Part shown: in pieces, positions 4,779-6,169 of the stretch | Layout of the letters: each line of letters opens with the position of its first letter | Numbering within the stretch: position 1 is the first letter of the stretch | Source: Pseudoxanthomonas sp. | GTDB lineage: Bacteria; Pseudomonadota; Gammaproteobacteria; Xanthomonadales; Xanthomonadaceae | Direction: 5' to 3' | DNA length: 6,169 bases | NCBI GenBank assembly: GCA_026785795.1 | Contig: JAJAZJ010000200.1 | Span: 1 to 6,169 of the forward strand | Translations under genes and position numbers: made by a program | The notes under the pieces: model-generated | Databases searched by the model: none | Seen by the model: only the letters and a program-made list of their open reading frames with translations | What the model was told of the DNA's origin: nothing

Positions 4779-5948
4779 ATGGCGTATGGTTCACGAACCA
4801 TGCATGACTTCCTGACCGCAAATCGGCCCGAACTGATATCTCGCTGCAGGGACAAGGTTGCGATGCGCGCTCCGATGGGCAAGGCCAGCGCGGAGCTGGA
4901 CCACGGCATCAGCATCTTTCTGGAGCAGCTGATCAAGACCCTGGAGCTCGAGGAGAGCGCGGACTGCATCGACAGCCGCAAGGTCTCGGGGCCGTCTGGC
5001 GGCGGCAAGCCGGCGCTGTCGGAGATCGGTGAATCGGCCACCCAGCACGGCCGCGAGCTGATGCAGCACGGCTTCAGCCTGGAGGAGGTGGTTCACGACT
5101 ATGGCGACCTGTGCCAGGCCATTACTGACCTGGCCGTCGAGCAGGACGCAGATATCACTCCGGACGAGTTCCGCACCCTCAATCGCTGCCTGGACAATGC
5201 GATCGCCAGCGCGGTCACCGAGTTCGGCTACCAGACTGACTCTGCGGCTGCCGACCGGCAGGCGCAGGACCTCAACGAGCGCCTGGGCTACTTCGCCCAT
5301 GAACTGCGAAACCAGCTGTGCACCGCCACGCTGGCGCTGTCCATCATCAAGCAGGGCAGCGTGGGGTTGGGTGGCGCCACGGGCGGCGTGCTGGACCGCG
5401 CCCTGGTCGGCCTTTCCGACCTGATTGACCGTTCACTGGCGGAAGTGCGCATGACCGCAGGCATGACGGTGAAGCCGAGCCTGTATTCGCTTGCGGACTT
5501 CATTGCCGAAGTCAAGCTGACGGCCACGCTGGCGGCGGACGTCAGGCACTGCCGGCTGCAGGTGTCCGACGTGGATCCCCTGCTCGCCATCGATGTGGAC
5601 CGTGACCTTATGCTGTCCGCGCTGGGCAACCTGATCCAGAACGCATTCAAATTCACCCGCGCCCACGGCGAGATCACGCTCAATGCCTATGCGCTGGCCG
5701 ACCGTATCCTGATCGACGTGGAGGATCAGTGCGGCGGGCTGGCGCCCGGGGTGACGGAAACGATGTTCCAGCCCTTCACCCAGAGTGGCGAGGATCGCAG
5801 CGGGCTGGGGCTTGGCCTGTCCATCGCACGACGCAGCGTAGACGCCAACCACGGCAGCCTGAGCGTGCGCAGCATCGGCGGCAGAGGCTGCGTGTTCACC
5901 ATCGACCTGCCACGGCACGCGGTGACCGAGGTCGCGGTCAGCGCCTGA
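4779..5948 (+). CDS. Soluble orphan sensor histidine kinase with RsbRD-like N-terminal domain
   Basis: This is a 389-aa cytoplasmic two-component kinase with no transmembrane segment. Residues about 9-150 are all-helical (FLTANRPELISRCRDKVAMR near the start; QHGFSLEEVVHDYGDLCQAI at 96-115), resembling the RsbRD-type N-terminal domain found on stress regulators and some kinases. This is probably the sensory part; the signal is unknown. The dimerisation/phosphotransfer helix carries the H-box FAHELRNQL (172-180) with phospho-acceptor His174. The HATPase domain follows: N-box NLIQNAFKFT (284-293), G1 variant VEDQCGGL (314-321), F-box MFQPFTQ (329-335), G2 SGLGLGLSIARR (341-352) and a G3-like GGRGCVF (367-373). 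The kinase core is therefore complete. Gln179 replaces the usual proline of HELRNP. No response regulator lies in the window. The start may be ATG 4779 (weak AGG 6 nt upstream) or ATG 4800 (MHDFLTANRPEL), which removes seven residues. Confidence 0.9.
   Translation: MAYGSRTMHDFLTANRPELISRCRDKVAMRAPMGKASAELDHGISIFLEQLIKTLELEESADCIDSRKVSGPSGGGKPALSEIGESATQHGRELMQHGFSLEEVVHDYGDLCQAITDLAVEQDADITPDEFRTLNRCLDNAIASAVTEFGYQTDSAAADRQAQDLNERLGYFAHELRNQLCTATLALSIIKQGSVGLGGATGGVLDRALVGLSDLIDRSLAEVRMTAGMTVKPSLYSLADFIAEVKLTATLAADVRHCRLQVSDVDPLLAIDVDRDLMLSALGNLIQNAFKFTRAHGEITLNAYALADRILIDVEDQCGGLAPGVTETMFQPFTQSGEDRSGLGLGLSIARRSVDANHGSLSVRSIGGRGCVFTIDLPRHAVTEVAVSA
4784..4803. repeat. Inverted repeat at the histidine kinase start
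   Basis: ATGGTTC (4786-4792), two bases (AC), then GAACCAT (4795-4801) form a perfect 7-bp inverted repeat. It extends to 9 bp per arm with one T-G mismatch. It spans the alternative ATG at 4800. It could be an operator or an RNA hairpin hiding that start, or simply chance; if ATG 4779 is used it is coding sequence. Confidence 0.35.
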
Positions 5949-5966
5949 CCCTGCGCCATGCCGGGC

Positions 5967-5983
5967 GGGCTGTCGCTCAGCCC
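5967..5983. terminator. Weak hairpin between convergent genes
   Basis: GGGCTG (5967-5972), loop TCGCT, CAGCCC (5978-5983) form a perfect 6-bp stem. It begins 18 bp after the kinase stop and overlaps the glycosylase stop codon. Its position between convergent genes suits a bidirectional terminator, but there is no T-tract on either side, so intrinsic termination would be weak. Confidence 0.25.
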
Positions 5984-6169
5984 TGCTCGCGCTCGGTCGT
6001 GGGCTTGGCCTCCGCAGCGAAATCGGCGATGCGCCACAGGTACTGGCTGGCGTAGCTACGGTAGGGACCCCAGCGTTCGCCCCGCGCCAGCAGCTCCTTC
6101 GGCTGTGGCATTGCCGCAAGCCTGTCCACGCGCTGTGCACCCTTGCGGATCCCCAGGTCGTCAATGGGC
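5977..6169 (-). CDS. AlkA-type DNA-3-methyladenine glycosylase II, C-terminal part (5' end outside window)
   Basis: Reading the minus strand from the right edge gives 63 residues before the TGA at 5979-5977; the gene continues beyond the window. The fragment begins PIDDLGIRKGAQRV and contains ELLARGERWGPYRSYASQYLWR. This is the end of the HhH-GPD superfamily fold in AlkA-like 3-methyladenine DNA glycosylases, which cut alkylated bases from DNA to start base-excision repair. By comparison with E. coli AlkA (PDDYLIK, then ERWKPWRSYA), the second Asp of IDD (visible residue 4) corresponds to catalytic Asp238. The last 13 or so residues (AEAKPTTEREQG region) are a charged, non-conserved tail. The gene converges on the histidine kinase with 28 bp between the stops. 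Most of the protein, including the helix-hairpin-helix, is not visible, so the AlkA subgroup is not fixed. Confidence 0.85.
   Translation of the reverse strand, partial: PIDDLGIRKGAQRVDRLAAMPQPKELLARGERWGPYRSYASQYLWRIADFAAEAKPTTEREQG

Noticed and set aside
6051..6060. Palindrome CGTAGCTACG, considered as part of a GTAG-type REP element as known from Stenotrophomonas
   Set aside because: It lies within conserved glycosylase codons (Tyr-Arg-Ser-Tyr-Ala) and is not part of a longer extragenic stem-loop.

Overview
The window is a 6.2-kb stretch of dense, GC-rich chromosomal sequence. Seven or eight genes lie head-to-tail on the plus strand, and the 3' end of one convergent gene enters from the right. 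The gene types, the GC-rich codon use, the GTG starts and my recollection of protein relatives all fit a gammaproteobacterium of the Xanthomonadaceae/Lysobacteraceae (Stenotrophomonas, Pseudoxanthomonas, Luteimonas or similar). That placement is inference. I see no rRNA, tRNA, insertion sequence, CRISPR array or phage gene.

Left block (1-2059): the C-terminal end of an SPFH/band-7 membrane-scaffold protein, an Arc-like ribbon-helix-helix (RHH) protein of 62 aa, a 59-aa DUF4177 protein, and an exported serine alpha/beta hydrolase with a DUF3887-like N-terminal domain. Spacing is very tight (21 bp, a 4-bp ATGA overlap, 1 bp), so these genes look translationally coupled and cotranscribed. This is the most intriguing unit here: a membrane scaffold, a small possible DNA-binding protein, a small protein of unknown function and a periplasmic hydrolase.

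Middle block (2060-3644): a probable tiny single-span membrane protein (37 aa, GTG start), a two-span membrane protein with a bacterial PH-type domain, and an M15/VanY-type zinc D,D-carboxypeptidase with intact catalytic motifs but no visible signal peptide. The theme is cell envelope and peptidoglycan.

Right block (3645-6169): a CurA/PTGR1-type NADPH-dependent enone reductase (MDR superfamily), then a soluble orphan histidine kinase with an RsbRD-like N-terminal helical domain. The 3' end of an AlkA-type 3-methyladenine DNA glycosylase lies on the minus strand. The kinase and glycosylase converge with 28 bp between their stop codons, where a small hairpin may act as a weak terminator. No response regulator is visible beside the kinase. 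Apart from the SPFH-RHH-DUF4177-hydrolase cluster and a few unusual residue changes, the region looks like ordinary chromosomal housekeeping and accessory content.
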